In this document: piece by piece, positions 7,350-19,601 of the stretch
Layout: each line of letters starts with the position of its first letter
How positions within the stretch are numbered: the first letter of the stretch is position 1
Source: Actinophytocola sp.
GTDB taxonomy: Bacteria > Actinomycetota > Actinomycetes > Mycobacteriales > Pseudonocardiaceae
Length of the DNA: 64,000 nucleotides
Direction of reading: 5' to 3'
NCBI GenBank assembly: GCA_009377395.1
Contig: WHUB01000009.1
Location: forward strand, 24,542 to 88,541
Notes under the pieces: model-generated
Database searches by the model: none
What the model saw: only the letters and a program-made list of their open reading frames with translations
Told to the model about the DNA's origin: nothing
Program-made: the position numbers and the translations under genes

Positions 7350-8399
7350 ATGACATCGCCACGCCCACTCTCCTCAGTACCCGACCAACCGGCGCGGAAG
7401 ACGCGTTGGACCGACGCCGAACTCATGGCCGTCCAATTCCCGGAGCCGCGCTGGGCCGTCCCCGGCCTGCTCTGCGAAGGCCTCAACCTGCTCGCCGGAG
7501 CACCCAAGCTCGGCAAGTCCTGGCTCTCGCTCGGGATCGCGGCCGACATCGCCAACGGCGACCCCGCGCTCAACTCGATCGAGGTCGAGCGCGGCCCGGT
7601 GCTCTACTGCGCCCTGGAGGACACCGGCCGTCGCCTGCAACGACGGCGCCGTCAGATGCTCGCCCACGGTGGACGTCCGTCGGCCATGCTCACGCTGGAG
7701 ACCGCCTCGCCCACCATGAGCCACGGCGGCGAGGCCCTGTTGGTGGATTGGCTGGAGGAAAACCCGCACGCGCGGCTGGTCATCATCGACACCTTCGCCA
7801 AGATGCGCGGCTCCGACCCCGTCAGCTCGTCGGCCTACGCCGCCGACTACGCCGCCGCCGCGCGGTTCAAAACCATCGCCGACCACTACAGCGTGCCGTT
7901 CCTGCTCATCCACCACGTCCGCAAGCAAGGCGCCGAGGACTTCCAATCGCTGGTGTCCGGCACCAACGGGCTCACCGGCGCCGTCGACGCCACCCTCGTC
8001 CTCGAACGCGGGCGCGGCCAAGCAGACGGCGTTCTGCACATCACCGGCCGCGACGTCGAAGAAACCGACTACGCCATGACCTTCGACGCCCGCTCCGGCG
8101 CCTGGACCCTGCTCGACGGCCCCGCCGACGACCATCTGCTCAACGACACCCGCTCGGCCATCAACCGGTTCGTGCGCGAGCACCCCGGGACCACCCCCGC
8201 CGTGATCGCCGACGCCCTCGACCTCAAGCCCACGACGGTCCGCCAGACCTGCACCCGCATGGCCAAAGCCGGACAACTCCACCCAGCGCCCGGCGGCACC
8301 TACCACCCGCCCAAGCCGAGTGACAGCGCAGACACCCCCGAGGTGTCACAGCTGTCACTTTGTCACTCAACCGACGCTGACCAGGGAGGACACCAGTGA
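7350..8399 (+). CDS. RepA/RecA-superfamily ATPase with C-terminal winged helix
   Basis: ATG 7350 follows a clear GGAGGT at about 7334-7339. The 349-aa protein has Walker A GAPKLGKSW at about residue 50-58 and Walker B LVIIDTF at about 143-149. A sensor-like segment (LLIHHVRKQG) follows, typical of RepA/AAA_25 hexameric helicase-like ATPases. The C-terminal 80 residues form a winged helix (TPAVIADALDLKPTTVRQTC). Paired with the Prim-Pol, it probably unwinds or loads at the element origin. Its stop overlaps the excisionase start by four bases (GTGA). Confidence 0.88.
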   Translation: MTSPRPLSSVPDQPARKTRWTDAELMAVQFPEPRWAVPGLLCEGLNLLAGAPKLGKSWLSLGIAADIANGDPALNSIEVERGPVLYCALEDTGRRLQRRRRQMLAHGGRPSAMLTLETASPTMSHGGEALLVDWLEENPHARLVIIDTFAKMRGSDPVSSSAYAADYAAAARFKTIADHYSVPFLLIHHVRKQGAEDFQSLVSGTNGLTGAVDATLVLERGRGQADGVLHITGRDVEETDYAMTFDARSGAWTLLDGPADDHLLNDTRSAINRFVREHPGTTPAVIADALDLKPTTVRQTCTRMAKAGQLHPAPGGTYHPPKPSDSADTPEVSQLSLCHSTDADQGGHQ

Positions 8400-8689
8400 C
8401 ACCACCTGTGACACCCACCCGCACCTGTCACACCGTGCCCTCACCGGGCGGCGAGGAGACCGCATTGGACGCCGAGAAGGGTCAGATACCTGACCGTGCT
8501 CTCTATCGAGTCAGCGAGGCAGAACAGCTGCTGTCGCTGAGCCGGTCAGCCATCTACGAGGACATACGCGCCGGGAGGTTGCAGTCCGTCCGTCGCGGGC
8601 GCTCGCGGCTCATCCCAGCAGCCGCCATCCAGGAGTACGTCCAGCTGCTGATCAACGAATCGGAGGATGCTCATGAGCAAGCGGCGTAG
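8396..8689 (+). CDS. xis: Excisionase, MerR-like helix-turn-helix (Xis)
   Basis: This 97-aa protein contains an excisionase-type winged helix from about residue 38 (LYRVSEAEQLLSLSRSAIYE) and the following RLQSVRRGRSRLIP strand-turn that recognises DNA. Such Xis proteins bend att DNA and favour excision with the integrase. GTG 8396 overlaps the ATPase stop; a TTG at 8465 is an alternative start that would begin just before the fold. Its 3' end overlaps the integrase gene start, so the xis-int pair is translationally coupled. Confidence 0.88.
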   Translation: MTPPVTPTRTCHTVPSPGGEETALDAEKGQIPDRALYRVSEAEQLLSLSRSAIYEDIRAGRLQSVRRGRSRLIPAAAIQEYVQLLINESEDAHEQAA

Positions 8690-9842
8690 CCGAGGCGACG
8701 GCGGCATTTACTGGGACGACGACCGTCAGCGATGGAGAGCCGAGGTCACGGTCGGATATAAGCCGAACGGCAAGCGCAAGACGCGCAAGGCCAGCGGCAA
8801 GACCGTGACGGAGACAAAGAAGAAGCTCCGGGAGTTACTCCGAGCGTTGGAAGAAGGTTCAACCGAGGATCAGCGTTACCGCGTTGCGGATGCTGTGAAC
8901 GATTGGTTGGAGTACGGGTTGAGCAACCGAAGCAAGAAGACCGTGGAGAAATACACCTACCTCGCGAACACTCACATCATTCCGGGCGTTGGCGCACGAA
9001 AGCTCTCGGCGCTAAGCGCCGAGGACGTGGACGAATGGCTCGCCGACCGAGCACGCCATGTCTCAACGCGGACGCTGCGGGATCTGCACGGAATCCTTCG
9101 ACGGTCGATCAACCGCGCTCAGGCTCGGGAGCGCGTGCGGCGCAATGTCGTGCTGCTTTGTGACGTGCCTGAGGGCAAGGGCGGGCGTCCGTCCAAGTCG
9201 CTCACTTCGGATCAAGCCGAAGCACTTCTCAACGCTTCGGAGGCAACTTCGATGTACGCCTACATCACGCTGGCTCTGCTGACAGGCGCACGTACTGAGG
9301 AACTGCGGGCACTGCGGTGGGAGCACGTCAACCTGGTGGGCAAGCGTGACAATGATCCGCCGATTCCGCCTCACATCATGGTGTGGCGCTCGGTTCGTGA
9401 AGGTGGCGACACTAAGACGCGCAGGTCACGCCGGTCGGTAGCGCTCCCGCAGCGGTGCATCGATGCGTTGAAGCGCCACCAGAAGCGTCAGGAGTTCGCC
9501 CGTAGGCTCGCCAAGGACGAATGGCAGGACAACGGCCTAGTGTTCGCCTCAGCGGTCGGCACGCAGCTAGACGCCGCGAACGTGCGACGCGCATTCCGGC
9601 GTGTACTCAAGGGAGCCGGTCTCAATCCGAAGGAGTGGACACCGCGCGAGCTGCGGCACAGCTTCGTCTCGCTGCTGTCGGACAATGGGGTGCCGCTCGA
9701 ACAGATCTCGCGGCTCGTCGGTCACAACGGAACCACGGTCACGGAGTTGGTGTATCGCCATCAGATCCGGCCGGTAGTCCAGGACGGTGCAGCGGTGATG
9801 GATCGCATCTTCGGTGGCGCGGACGTCAACGGCGCTGCATAG
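8673..9842 (+). CDS. int: Tyrosine recombinase, AICE integrase
   Basis: The 389-aa protein has an N-terminal arm-binding domain (residues about 1-60), a SAM-like core-binding domain (about 65-150) and a C-terminal catalytic domain. Visible catalytic residues are R207 (GARTEELR), R328 (RELRHSF), H351 (VGHNG) and the nucleophile Y361 (VYRHQ). The start at 8673 is chosen over the ATG at 8667 because GGAGG (8662-8666) is correctly spaced only from 8673. It ends 61 bp from the tRNA-Ile 3' end and mediates integration there. Confidence 0.95.
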   Translation: MSKRRSRGDGGIYWDDDRQRWRAEVTVGYKPNGKRKTRKASGKTVTETKKKLRELLRALEEGSTEDQRYRVADAVNDWLEYGLSNRSKKTVEKYTYLANTHIIPGVGARKLSALSAEDVDEWLADRARHVSTRTLRDLHGILRRSINRAQARERVRRNVVLLCDVPEGKGGRPSKSLTSDQAEALLNASEATSMYAYITLALLTGARTEELRALRWEHVNLVGKRDNDPPIPPHIMVWRSVREGGDTKTRRSRRSVALPQRCIDALKRHQKRQEFARRLAKDEWQDNGLVFASAVGTQLDAANVRRAFRRVLKGAGLNPKEWTPRELRHSFVSLLSDNGVPLEQISRLVGHNGTTVTELVYRHQIRPVVQDGAAVMDRIFGGADVNGAA

Positions 9843-9862
9843 TCACCCAGTTAGTCACCCAG
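9841..9862. repeat. Tandem AGTCACCCAG, possible integrase/Xis arm site
   Basis: AGTCACCCAG is present at 9841-9850 and 9853-9862, 12 bp apart and directly after (and overlapping) the integrase stop. Direct repeats near an att site often bind the arm domain of tyrosine integrases or Xis. No second copy set at the other end can be checked in this window. Confidence 0.4.
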
Positions 9863-9893
9863 GGCCCGGTTCGCTGCTGCGCGAACCGGGCCC
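9862..9893. terminator. 13-bp perfect hairpin between int and tRNA-Ile
   Basis: Arms 9862-9874 and 9881-9893 are perfectly complementary, with a 6-base loop. The hairpin lies between the convergent integrase and tRNA-Ile genes. It would act as a bidirectional terminator and protect the tRNA from transcription through the element. No T-run is present. Confidence 0.7.
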
Positions 9894-9902
9894 TGTGCTG
9901 GG

Positions 9903-9976
9903 TGGGCCTACCAGGACTTGAACCTGGGACCTCTTCGTTATCAGCGAAGCGCTCTAACCGTCTGAGCTATAGGCCC
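9903..9976 (-). tRNA. ileT: tRNA-Ile (anticodon GAT), AICE insertion site
   Basis: Read on the minus strand from 9976 the gene begins GGGCCTATAGCTCAG and ends with TAGGCCC plus discriminator A at 9903. The 7-bp acceptor stem is perfect. The anticodon loop reads CTGATAA (GAT), and a GGTTCAAGTCC T-loop is present. The 3' CCA is not encoded. Its place beside DUF3566 and gyrA is the conserved actinobacterial position of ileT. The integrase-bearing element abuts the 3' end, and the element evidently restores a full-length tRNA. Confidence 0.97.
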
Positions 9977-10058
9977 CCGCGACCCCGAAAAGACTACCTC
10001 ACGCGGCCCGCCGCCCCGACACCGGGTGGCGGGTGCCGGGACACGCGCGGCACCCGCA

Positions 10059-10817
10059 TTACTCGCGCTCGGACAGCGTCAGTTCGAGGCCGCCCGCCAG
10101 GTCGGCCGACACGTTGTAGATGAACGCGGAGACCGTCGCCAGCGCGGACAACAGCACGATATTGATCATGCCGATGATGGCGGCCACACCGAACACGTTG
10201 CCCGCGCTGATGAGCCGATCGGACGACGCCTCGGCGCCCTCGCCGGTCACCAGCGAGGAGTAGGTGCCGTTGAGCTTGTCCCAGACCCCCATGCCGTCGA
10301 GCACGATGTAGAGCACACCGACCGCGACCAGCCACACCAGGAACAGCGCGACGCCGAGCACCAGCGACAGCTTCAGCACCGACCAGGGATCGATCCGCTT
10401 GACCTGCAGGCTGGCGCGCCGCGGGCCACGACCGGGCCTGCGCAGCGCGGACGGCGCCGTCCTGCCGGCCGGGTCCGTGCCTGCCGTGCCCACGTGTGCC
10501 TGGGTCTTCACGGAACTGGAGTTCCCATAATGCTGCTGTCCCATGCCGGGGTCGTTGCCGAACATCCCTTGCGCGGCAACACCCGTCACGACGGGCAGAT
10601 CACCGGTGTGCGGCACCGACGTCTGGCCGGCGTAGTTCTCATCGTCGTCGGCGTCCTCGGACTGTGCCGGGAGGAACACCGTCCGCTCCTCGGAAAGATC
10701 CGCCGTGTCCTTCGCCACCCGCTGCCACGGCGGCACCTGATGCACCTCGCCGTTAGGTTCCTGGTCGACGTCGCGTTCGATGTCGTCGACCTTCCTGCCG
10801 TCTTCGGGTGGTGCCAT
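10059..10817 (-). CDS. DUF3566 membrane protein (Rv0007-like)
   Basis: Start ATG 10817 has GAGGG a few bases upstream; a longer frame into the gyrA end is open but less likely. The 252-aa protein has a polar, acidic N-terminal half of about 130 residues. A basic stretch follows, then the DUF3566 region with two membrane segments (about residues 155-178 and 210-235). It follows gyrA by 40 bp on the same strand, as in mycobacteria. The cellular role of the family is not established; the conserved linkage to gyrase genes may be only positional. Confidence 0.85.
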   Translation of the reverse strand: MAPPEDGRKVDDIERDVDQEPNGEVHQVPPWQRVAKDTADLSEERTVFLPAQSEDADDDENYAGQTSVPHTGDLPVVTGVAAQGMFGNDPGMGQQHYGNSSSVKTQAHVGTAGTDPAGRTAPSALRRPGRGPRRASLQVKRIDPWSVLKLSLVLGVALFLVWLVAVGVLYIVLDGMGVWDKLNGTYSSLVTGEGAEASSDRLISAGNVFGVAAIIGMINIVLLSALATVSAFIYNVSADLAGGLELTLSERE

Positions 10818-10857
10818 ACGTGTCCCTCGCTCACTCACGGCGCGGCCGGCGCCGTTG

Positions 10858-13368
<2,511 letters not shown>

Positions 13369-13425
13369 TTCTGGTCTTCTCTCTCGATCACGTGGTCAAT
13401 CGCTGGGCTGGCCGGACGTCGGTGA

Positions 13426-15396
13426 TCAGACGTCGAGGAAGCGGACGTCCTTGGCGTTGCGGGTGATGAACGACCGGCGTGCCTCGACGTCCTCGCCCAT
13501 CAGCACCGAGAACAGCTCGTCGGCCTGCGCGGCGTCGTCGAGGCTGACCTGCAGCAGCAGCCGGTTCGACGGATCCATGGTCGTCTCCCACAGCTCGTCG
13601 GCGTTCATCTCGCCCAGCCCCTTGTAGCGCTGGATGCCGTCATCCTTGTTGATCTTCTTGCCGGCCGCGAATCCGCGTTCGAGCAGACCGTCGCGTTCCC
13701 GGTCCGAGTAGGCGAACTCCGGCTCGGAGCGCTGCCACTTGAGCTTGTACAGCGGCGGCTGCGCCAGGTAGACGTAGCCGTGCTCGACCAGCGGCGTCAT
13801 GAACCGGAACAACAGAGTGAGCAGCAGCGTACGGATGTGCTGGCCGTCGACGTCGGCGTCGGCCATCAGCACGATCTTGTGGTACCGCAACTTGGACAGG
13901 TCGAAGTCGTCGTGGATGCCGGTGCCGAGCGCGGTGATGAGGCTCTGCACCTCGTTGTTCTTGAGCACCTTGTCGATGCGGGCCTTCTCGACGTTGATGA
14001 TCTTGCCGCGGATCGGCAGGATCGCCTGGTACATCGAGTCGCGGCCCTCCTTGGCCGAGCCTCCTGCCGAGTCGCCCTCGACGATGTAGACCTCGCACTC
14101 GTCCGGGTTCTTCGACCGGCAGTCCTTGAGCTTGCCGGGCAGCCCGCCGATGTCCATCGCGCTCTTGCGCCGCACCAGCTCGCGCGCCTTGCGCGCCGCC
14201 AGCCGCGCCTGCGCCGACGACACCGCCTTGGTGATGATCGCCTTCGCCTCGGACGGGTTGCGCTCGAACCAGTCCGACAGCCATTCGTTGGTCGTGCTCT
14301 GCACGAACGACTTGGCCTCGCTGTTGCCGAGTTTGGTCTTGGTCTGACCCTCGAACTGCGGCTCGGCGAGCTTGATCGACACGATCGCGGCGAGCCCCTC
14401 GCGGACGTCGTCGCCGGTGAGGTTGGTGTCCTTCTCCTTGAGCAGCCGCTTGTCCCGCGCGTAGGCGTTGACGACGCGGGTCAGCGCGGCGCGGAAGCCC
14501 TCCTCGTGGGCGCCGCCCTCGTGGGTGTTGATGGTGTTGGCGAAGGTGTAGACCGACGGCGTGAAGCCGTTGTTCCACTGCATCGCGATCTCGACCTGGA
14601 TGCCCTCTTCCTCGGCCTGGGCCTCGAACGCGATGACCTTGCTGTGAATCGCCTCGCGCGCGGAGTTGATGTGCTTGACGAAGTCCTCGAGTCCGCCCGG
14701 GTAGTGATAGACGATCTCCTTGCGGACGGCCTGCTTGCCCTCCGCATCCACCGCCGTCTCATCGGCGACCCGCTCGTCTCGCAGCACCATGGTCAGGCCC
14801 TTGTTGAGGAAGGCCATCTCCTGCAGCCTGCGGGCCACCGTCTCGGTGTTGTAGTAAGTCGTCTCGAAGATCGACTCATCCGCCCAGAAGGTGAGGGTCG
14901 TGCCGGTCAGCGAGGTCGCGCCCTCTTTCTCCAGCTTGCCGGGCACCGACCGTTCGTAGCGCTGGGTCCAGATCGTGCCACCCCGGTGGATCTCGACGTC
15001 GAGCTGCCGGGACAGCGCGTTGACCACCGAGACGCCGACACCGTGCAGACCACCGGAGACCGCGTACGACTTGTCGTCGAACTTGCCGCCCGCGTGCAGC
15101 ATGGTGAGCACCAGCTCGACCGCCGGCTTCTGCTCGACGGGGTGCATGTCGACCGGGATGCCCCGGCCGTCGTCGGTGACCTTGACGCCGCCGTCGTTGA
15201 GCAGGGTGACCTCCACCGTGCTGGCATGCCCCGCCATCGCCTCGTCGACGGCGTTGTCCACGACCTCCCAGATGAGGTGGTGCAGGCCGCGCTCCCCCGT
15301 GGACCCGATGTACATGCCGGGGCGCTTACGAACGGCCTCGAGGCCCTCCAGCACGGTGATGGATGATGCGCTGTAGTCGTTCTTGTTGGCTGCCAC
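13426..15396 (-). CDS. gyrB: DNA gyrase subunit B
   Basis: With GTG 15396 as start the protein is 656 aa, normal for actinobacterial GyrB, beginning just before [20 protein letters not shown]. It has the GHKL ATPase ([27 protein letters not shown]), the transducer, and the Toprim domain ([26 protein letters not shown]). An in-frame ATG about 68 bp upstream (MTHPTG) would add 23 residues without homology. It introduces negative supercoils with GyrA. The 221-bp gap upstream holds its promoter; no clear hexamers were identified. Confidence 0.97.
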   Translation of the reverse strand: MAANKNDYSASSITVLEGLEAVRKRPGMYIGSTGERGLHHLIWEVVDNAVDEAMAGHASTVEVTLLNDGGVKVTDDGRGIPVDMHPVEQKPAVELVLTMLHAGGKFDDKSYAVSGGLHGVGVSVVNALSRQLDVEIHRGGTIWTQRYERSVPGKLEKEGATSLTGTTLTFWADESIFETTYYNTETVARRLQEMAFLNKGLTMVLRDERVADETAVDAEGKQAVRKEIVYHYPGGLEDFVKHINSAREAIHSKVIAFEAQAEEEGIQVEIAMQWNNGFTPSVYTFANTINTHEGGAHEEGFRAALTRVVNAYARDKRLLKEKDTNLTGDDVREGLAAIVSIKLAEPQFEGQTKTKLGNSEAKSFVQSTTNEWLSDWFERNPSEAKAIITKAVSSAQARLAARKARELVRRKSAMDIGGLPGKLKDCRSKNPDECEVYIVEGDSAGGSAKEGRDSMYQAILPIRGKIINVEKARIDKVLKNNEVQSLITALGTGIHDDFDLSKLRYHKIVLMADADVDGQHIRTLLLTLLFRFMTPLVEHGYVYLAQPPLYKLKWQRSEPEFAYSDRERDGLLERGFAAGKKINKDDGIQRYKGLGEMNADELWETTMDPSNRLLLQVSLDDAAQADELFSVLMGEDVEARRSFITRNAKDVRFLDV

Positions 15397-15617
15397 CGGC
15401 TCGGTGTCTCCTGTCTTCGAGTCAGCGAAGGGTGTCCGCGCGCGGGGCCCGGTCGGGTGGGTCATCCCACGCACTGGCATAAGTCTACTTGTCCGAGGGC
15501 GCTCACATGCACCAAGGACACCCCTAGACGCGTCATAGAGCGCCGAAATCGAACCCGGACGTGTCCCTTCCCGCGCCAACGCTTCCCAGCGCGCGTTGCG
15601 GTCGGTCAGCGTTCGAC

Positions 15618-16349
15618 TCAACCGTAGGTGTCCCTCGGGCCCCTGCCCGGCACGTGCCGCGGGCCGTACCGCCAGCTCGGCGTGGTCGGTCCCTGGATCT
15701 TGAGCCGCTTGACGACGCCGTTGCCGACCCCGGCCGCGATCTTCGCGATGAGCTGCGGTTGCAGCAGCCGCAGCTGGGTCGCCCACGCCGTCGAGCGCGC
15801 CCGCACGGTCAGCTCGCCGTCCTGTAACGACACCGGCTCCGCGTGCTCGGCGACGTCCGCTCCGACCAGCCGCGGCCACTCGCCGAAGACCCGGCCGTTG
15901 GTCAGTTTGCCCGCCCATCCCCGGTCGGCGGCGATCCGGGACGCGACTCTCCCCAGGGGTTGTGGATCGCGGTCGTCGGCCCCGGGACCGGACCACCGGC
16001 GGCGCCGTGACCTGCGAGAACCACCGCCGGTCGCGCGCCGCGCCCGGACGCCGCGCTGGCTGCCGCGGGCCGCGGCCTTCTGCTGCGCCGCGTGCACCGC
16101 GGCCATGGCCAGATCCCGTCCCGAACCGCCATGCTCGTTTGGAGCAACGTCGTCGTGGTGCGTAGTCGGCTCCGCCGATGACACACCGCCAGGCGAGTGA
16201 CCGTCTCCCCGCTCCGGGTGACCGCTCACGTCAGGTGGTTGCTCGTGTACAGCGTTATCCACACTATCCACAGGTTTATCCCCAGCAGGGTGACCTTTGT
16301 CGCGAGACTGTGTCACCCGAGGTGTACGGCCTGTTCGTGATTCACTCAC
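15618..16349 (-). CDS. dciA: DciA family (DUF721) helicase-loader-type protein
   Basis: The 243-aa protein has a long polar, basic N-terminal half (to about residue 125). The DUF721 domain follows ([20 protein letters not shown] and [18 protein letters not shown]), ending near residue 220. DciA proteins interact with and load or assist the DnaB replicative helicase in bacteria lacking DnaC/DnaI. The GTG start overlaps the recF stop by 8 bp, so the two are translationally coupled. It lies in the dnaN-gnd-recF-dciA-gyrB series. Confidence 0.92.
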   Translation of the reverse strand: MSESRTGRTPRVTQSRDKGHPAGDKPVDSVDNAVHEQPPDVSGHPERGDGHSPGGVSSAEPTTHHDDVAPNEHGGSGRDLAMAAVHAAQQKAAARGSQRGVRARRATGGGSRRSRRRRWSGPGADDRDPQPLGRVASRIAADRGWAGKLTNGRVFGEWPRLVGADVAEHAEPVSLQDGELTVRARSTAWATQLRLLQPQLIAKIAAGVGNGVVKRLKIQGPTTPSWRYGPRHVPGRGPRDTYG

Positions 16350-17496
16350 GCGTCACCCTCCCGTCAGCCACTCGGTACCGCAGTCCCGACAGCTCCTCCG
16401 GCACGTCCTCGTCGACGGCCGCCGTGACCAGCACCTGCTCCGCGTTCGCCGCGACCTCGGCGAGCCTCGCGCGGCGACGCTGGTCCAGCTCGGCGAACAC
16501 GTCGTCGAGCAGCAACACCGGATCGCCCCACTCCGCCCGCAACAGCTCGTACGAGCCGAGCCGGAGCGCGAGCGCGAACGACCACGACTCGCCGTGGCTG
16601 GCGTAGCCGCGGGCCGGAGCGTCCCCGAGGACCAGCGCGAGCTCGTCCCGGTGCGGACCGACCAGGCTCACCCCGCGTTCCAGCTCAGCATCGCGCGACT
16701 CCCGCAGCGCGTCCAGCATGACCTGCGTCAGCGTGTCGGCGTTCGCCTTCTCGCCGCCCGGCGTGCCGTAGCTCTCCGGGATGGCGTCGCTGATGCTGGA
16801 CCGATACCCGATGTGCGCGCGCCGGTCGGCGGCCTGCCCCGCGATGCCCTCGTAGGCGGCCGTGGTGTGCGGGGCGAGCTCGGCGATCAGGTCGAGCCTG
16901 CCCGCCAGCAGCTGCGCGCCGACCTCGGCGAGCTGGCTGTCCCAGACGTCGAGGGTGCTCGCCGCGTAGGGGTCGTTGCCCTTGCGTTTGCCCGCCGTCT
17001 TGAGCAGGGCGTTGCGCTGTCGCAGCGCTTTCTCGTAGTCCGAGCGCACGCCGGCGAAGCGCGGTGCCCGCTGCACCAGCAGGTCGTCGAGGAACCGGCG
17101 CCGCTCGCTCGGATCGCCCTTGACCAGCGCGAGGTCCTCCGGGGCGAACAGCACGGTGCGGACGATGCCGAGCACGTCTCTCGGCCGGGTGGGCTGCCCC
17201 CGGTTGACGCGGGCGCGGTTGGTCTTGCCGGGGCTGATCTCCAGCTCGACGGTCATCTCCCGGTCGCCGTTCACCACGGCCGCTCGGATCAGCGCGCGCT
17301 GGCAGTCGTGCCGGACGAGCGGCGCATCGCTGGATACTCGGTGCGAGCCGAGCGTCGCCAGATACCCGACGGCTTCGAGCAGGTTCGTCTTGCCCCGCCC
17401 GTTCTGCCCGACGAACACGGCCGGCCCGGTGTCCAGCTCGAGGTCGACGTGCGGCCACGACCGGAAGTCGGTGACCTGCAAACGGCGGAGGTACAT
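16342..17496 (-). CDS. recF: DNA replication/repair protein RecF
   Basis: The 384-aa SMC-like ABC ATPase has Walker [10 protein letters not shown] at about residue 30 and Walker [13 protein letters not shown] near residue 330. The RecF signature SLVGPHRDE is also present. RecF with RecO and RecR loads RecA at single-strand gaps. The length and N-terminus ([14 protein letters not shown]) match the family. It is downstream of gnd (39-bp gap) and overlaps dciA. Confidence 0.97.
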   Translation of the reverse strand: MYLRRLQVTDFRSWPHVDLELDTGPAVFVGQNGRGKTNLLEAVGYLATLGSHRVSSDAPLVRHDCQRALIRAAVVNGDREMTVELEISPGKTNRARVNRGQPTRPRDVLGIVRTVLFAPEDLALVKGDPSERRRFLDDLLVQRAPRFAGVRSDYEKALRQRNALLKTAGKRKGNDPYAASTLDVWDSQLAEVGAQLLAGRLDLIAELAPHTTAAYEGIAGQAADRRAHIGYRSSISDAIPESYGTPGGEKANADTLTQVMLDALRESRDAELERGVSLVGPHRDELALVLGDAPARGYASHGESWSFALALRLGSYELLRAEWGDPVLLLDDVFAELDQRRRARLAEVAANAEQVLVTAAVDEDVPEELSGLRYRVADGRVTRE

Positions 17497-17535
17497 CGGC
17501 TCAGCGGTGTCGATATGTCGACATGTCCACTTGGA

Positions 17536-18438
17536 TCAGGCTCCGTCCTGGGACTTCGCCGCCGTCACCGCGTGACCGCCGAACTGGTTGCGCAGCGCCG
17601 CGACGGCCTTCATCGCGGGCGAGTCGTCCTGCCGGGAGGCGAACCGCGCGAACAGCGCCGCGGAGATCACCGGCGCGGGCACGGCGTGGTTGATCGCCTC
17701 CTCGACGGTCCACCGTCCCTCGCCGGAGTCGTTGACGTAGCCCTTCACCTCGGCCAGGTCGCTGTCTTCTTCCAGCGCGTCGACCAGCAGGTCGAGCAGC
17801 CACGACCGGACGACGGTGCCACGCGACCACGCCTTGAGCACGGCGGGGACGTCGGTGACCTCCCGCGCGGCCGCCAGCAGCTCGAAGCCCTCGGCGTACG
17901 CCTGCATCAGGCCGTACTCGATTCCATTGTGGACCATCTTGGCGAAATGTCCCGCGCCGACCTCGCCGGCGTGCGCGAAGCCCTCGTCCCGGGGGCCGTC
18001 AGGACGCAGCGCGTCGAAGATCGGCATCGCCTTGGCGACGTCGGACTCAGCGCCACCGACCATCAGGCCGAAGCCGTTCGCCTCGCCCCAGACGCCGCCG
18101 GAAACCCCGGCGTCGAGATAGCCGACGCCGGTCGCGGCGAGCAACTCGGCGTGCGCGGCGTCGTCGGTGTAGCGGGAGTTGCCGCCCTCGATCACCAGGT
18201 CGCCCTCGTCGAGCAGGTCGGCGAGCTCGGCGATGGTGGCACGGGTCGGCTCGCCGGCGGGCACCATCACCCAGACGATCCTCGGACTGTCCACACGCGA
18301 CACCAGTTCGGCGAGCGACGCGGTGTCGCTGACGTTCGGGTCGGTGTCGTAGCCGACGACGTCGTGGCCGGCCGCGGCAAGACGTGCCCGCATGCCCGCG
18401 CCCATCCTGCCGAGCCCGACGAGGCCCAACTGCACCAT
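17536..18438 (-). CDS. gnd: 6-phosphogluconate dehydrogenase, decarboxylating, short NAD-type
   Basis: The 300-aa protein is the short (YqeC/GntZ-like) class of Gnd. The Rossmann motif is GLGRMGAGM. An Asp at the end of the second strand (GYDTD) suggests NAD rather than NADP preference. The substrate motif GGNS and the catalytic KMVHNGIEYG are present. It makes ribulose 5-phosphate from 6-phosphogluconate. Its place between dnaN and recF is conserved in actinobacteria. Confidence 0.95.
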   Translation of the reverse strand: MVQLGLVGLGRMGAGMRARLAAAGHDVVGYDTDPNVSDTASLAELVSRVDSPRIVWVMVPAGEPTRATIAELADLLDEGDLVIEGGNSRYTDDAAHAELLAATGVGYLDAGVSGGVWGEANGFGLMVGGAESDVAKAMPIFDALRPDGPRDEGFAHAGEVGAGHFAKMVHNGIEYGLMQAYAEGFELLAAAREVTDVPAVLKAWSRGTVVRSWLLDLLVDALEEDSDLAEVKGYVNDSGEGRWTVEEAINHAVPAPVISAALFARFASRQDDSPAMKAVAALRNQFGGHAVTAAKSQDGA

Positions 18439-18464
18439 CGGTTCTACCCCCTTCGCGCGTCGGC

Positions 18465-19601
18465 TCAGCCGGGCAGCCGCACCGGCATCAACAGGTACAG
18501 GTACCCGGGCGTGACGTTGCCCTCGGCGTCGGCCGGTTTGATCAGCGCGGGGCGGTTGGGGGTGGTGAAGGTCAGCTCGGCGCGCTCGGTGTTGAGCGCG
18601 GCAAGACCATCGCTGAGATAGCCGGGGTTGAACGCGATGGTCACCGGCTCACCCTCGTACTCGACGGGCAGCTCCTCCTCGGCGCTGCCCTCGTCGTCGC
18701 CGCCCGCGGTCAGCCGCAGCGACTGGTCGCCGAACTCCAGCCGCACCTGGGTGCCGCGCTCGGCGACGAGCGAGACGCGCTTGATCGCCTCGGCGAGCGT
18801 GGCGACGTCGAGCACGGCGCGGGAGGTGTGCTGCGACGGCAGCAGTTGGCGATACGGCGGGAACTCGGCGTCGAGCAGCCGGGTCGTCGCGAACCGCCCC
18901 GCGCCGGAGAGCCCGAGCAGTCCCTCGCTGCTGGAGAGTCCCAATCGGACAGTCGTGCCGCTGCTGCCGAGCGATTTCGCCGCCTCGGCAAGGGTTCTGG
19001 CCGGGACGAGCACAGCGGCGTCGGCCATCCCCTCGGCGGGCTGCCAGCTGAACTCCTTCATGGCGAGCCGGAACCGGTCGGTCGCGACCATGGTCAGCGT
19101 ATCGCCGGTGATCTCGAGCCGGAGCCCGGTGAGCATCGGCAGCGTGTCGTCCTTGCCGGACGCCACAGCGACCTGGGCGACGGCCTGGCCGAACGTCTCG
19201 CCGGCGAGCTCACCCGCGAGCGATGGCTGGGCCGGGAGCTGGGGATAGTCCTCGACCGGCATGGTCGGCAGGCTGAACCGGGCGCTACCGCAGGTGATGG
19301 TGGCGCGGGAGCCGTCGACGGTGATGTCGACCGGCTGGGCGGGCAGCGCCTTGGTGATGTCGGCCAGTAATCGCCCCGAGACGAGCGCCTTCCCGCCGTC
19401 CGCGATCGTCGCCGGTACCCCGACCGTCGCGGACACCTCGTAGTCGAAGCCGGACACGGTCAGCGCGTCGGAGTCATCGGGTCCGGCGCCTGCCTCAAGC
19501 AGCACGCCACCCAGCACGGGAACCGATGGCCTGGCGGGCAGGCTGCGCGCCACCCAGGCAACGGCGTCGGCGAGCCCGTCACGCTCGACGCGGATCTTCA
19601 T
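18465..19601 (-). CDS. dnaN: DNA polymerase III beta sliding clamp
   Basis: The 378-aa protein has three clamp domains, ends with the conserved (M)PVRL-type tail ([10 protein letters not shown]), and starts [10 protein letters not shown]. It forms the ring clamp that tethers replicative polymerase. The gene runs away from the DnaA-box cluster immediately upstream. The first minus-strand gene beyond it is dnaA at 24062, with two plus-strand genes in between. Confidence 0.97.
   Translation of the reverse strand: MKIRVERDGLADAVAWVARSLPARPSVPVLGGVLLEAGAGPDDSDALTVSGFDYEVSATVGVPATIADGGKALVSGRLLADITKALPAQPVDITVDGSRATITCGSARFSLPTMPVEDYPQLPAQPSLAGELAGETFGQAVAQVAVASGKDDTLPMLTGLRLEITGDTLTMVATDRFRLAMKEFSWQPAEGMADAAVLVPARTLAEAAKSLGSSGTTVRLGLSSSEGLLGLSGAGRFATTRLLDAEFPPYRQLLPSQHTSRAVLDVATLAEAIKRVSLVAERGTQVRLEFGDQSLRLTAGGDDEGSAEEELPVEYEGEPVTIAFNPGYLSDGLAALNTERAELTFTTPNRPALIKPADAEGNVTPGYLYLLMPVRLPG

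Larger units (their letters stand above)
1..9903. mobile_element. Actinomycete integrative and conjugative element (AICE), right-hand part
   Basis: The block runs from the left window edge to the 3' end of tRNA-Ile. It has the full AICE gene set: GntR/UTRA repressor, small transfer-associated proteins, DUF2637 membrane protein, FtsK-like translocase, Prim-Pol plus ATPase replication genes, excisionase and tyrosine integrase. The integrase gene lies next to the 3' end of the tRNA, which is the usual AICE arrangement with attB inside the tRNA. In related genomes tRNA-Ala follows tRNA-Ile; here it is absent and presumably lies beyond the left end of the element, outside the window. The exact att core cannot be defined because the second copy is not visible. 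Confidence 0.9.

Noticed and set aside
17511..17526. Palindrome ATGTCGACAT between recF and gnd
   Set aside because: Short palindrome of 10 bp in GC-rich DNA; not enough to claim a site.
16297..18621. 774-codon plus-strand frame opposite recF and gnd
   Set aside because: Antisense to two conserved genes, with no recognisable domain.
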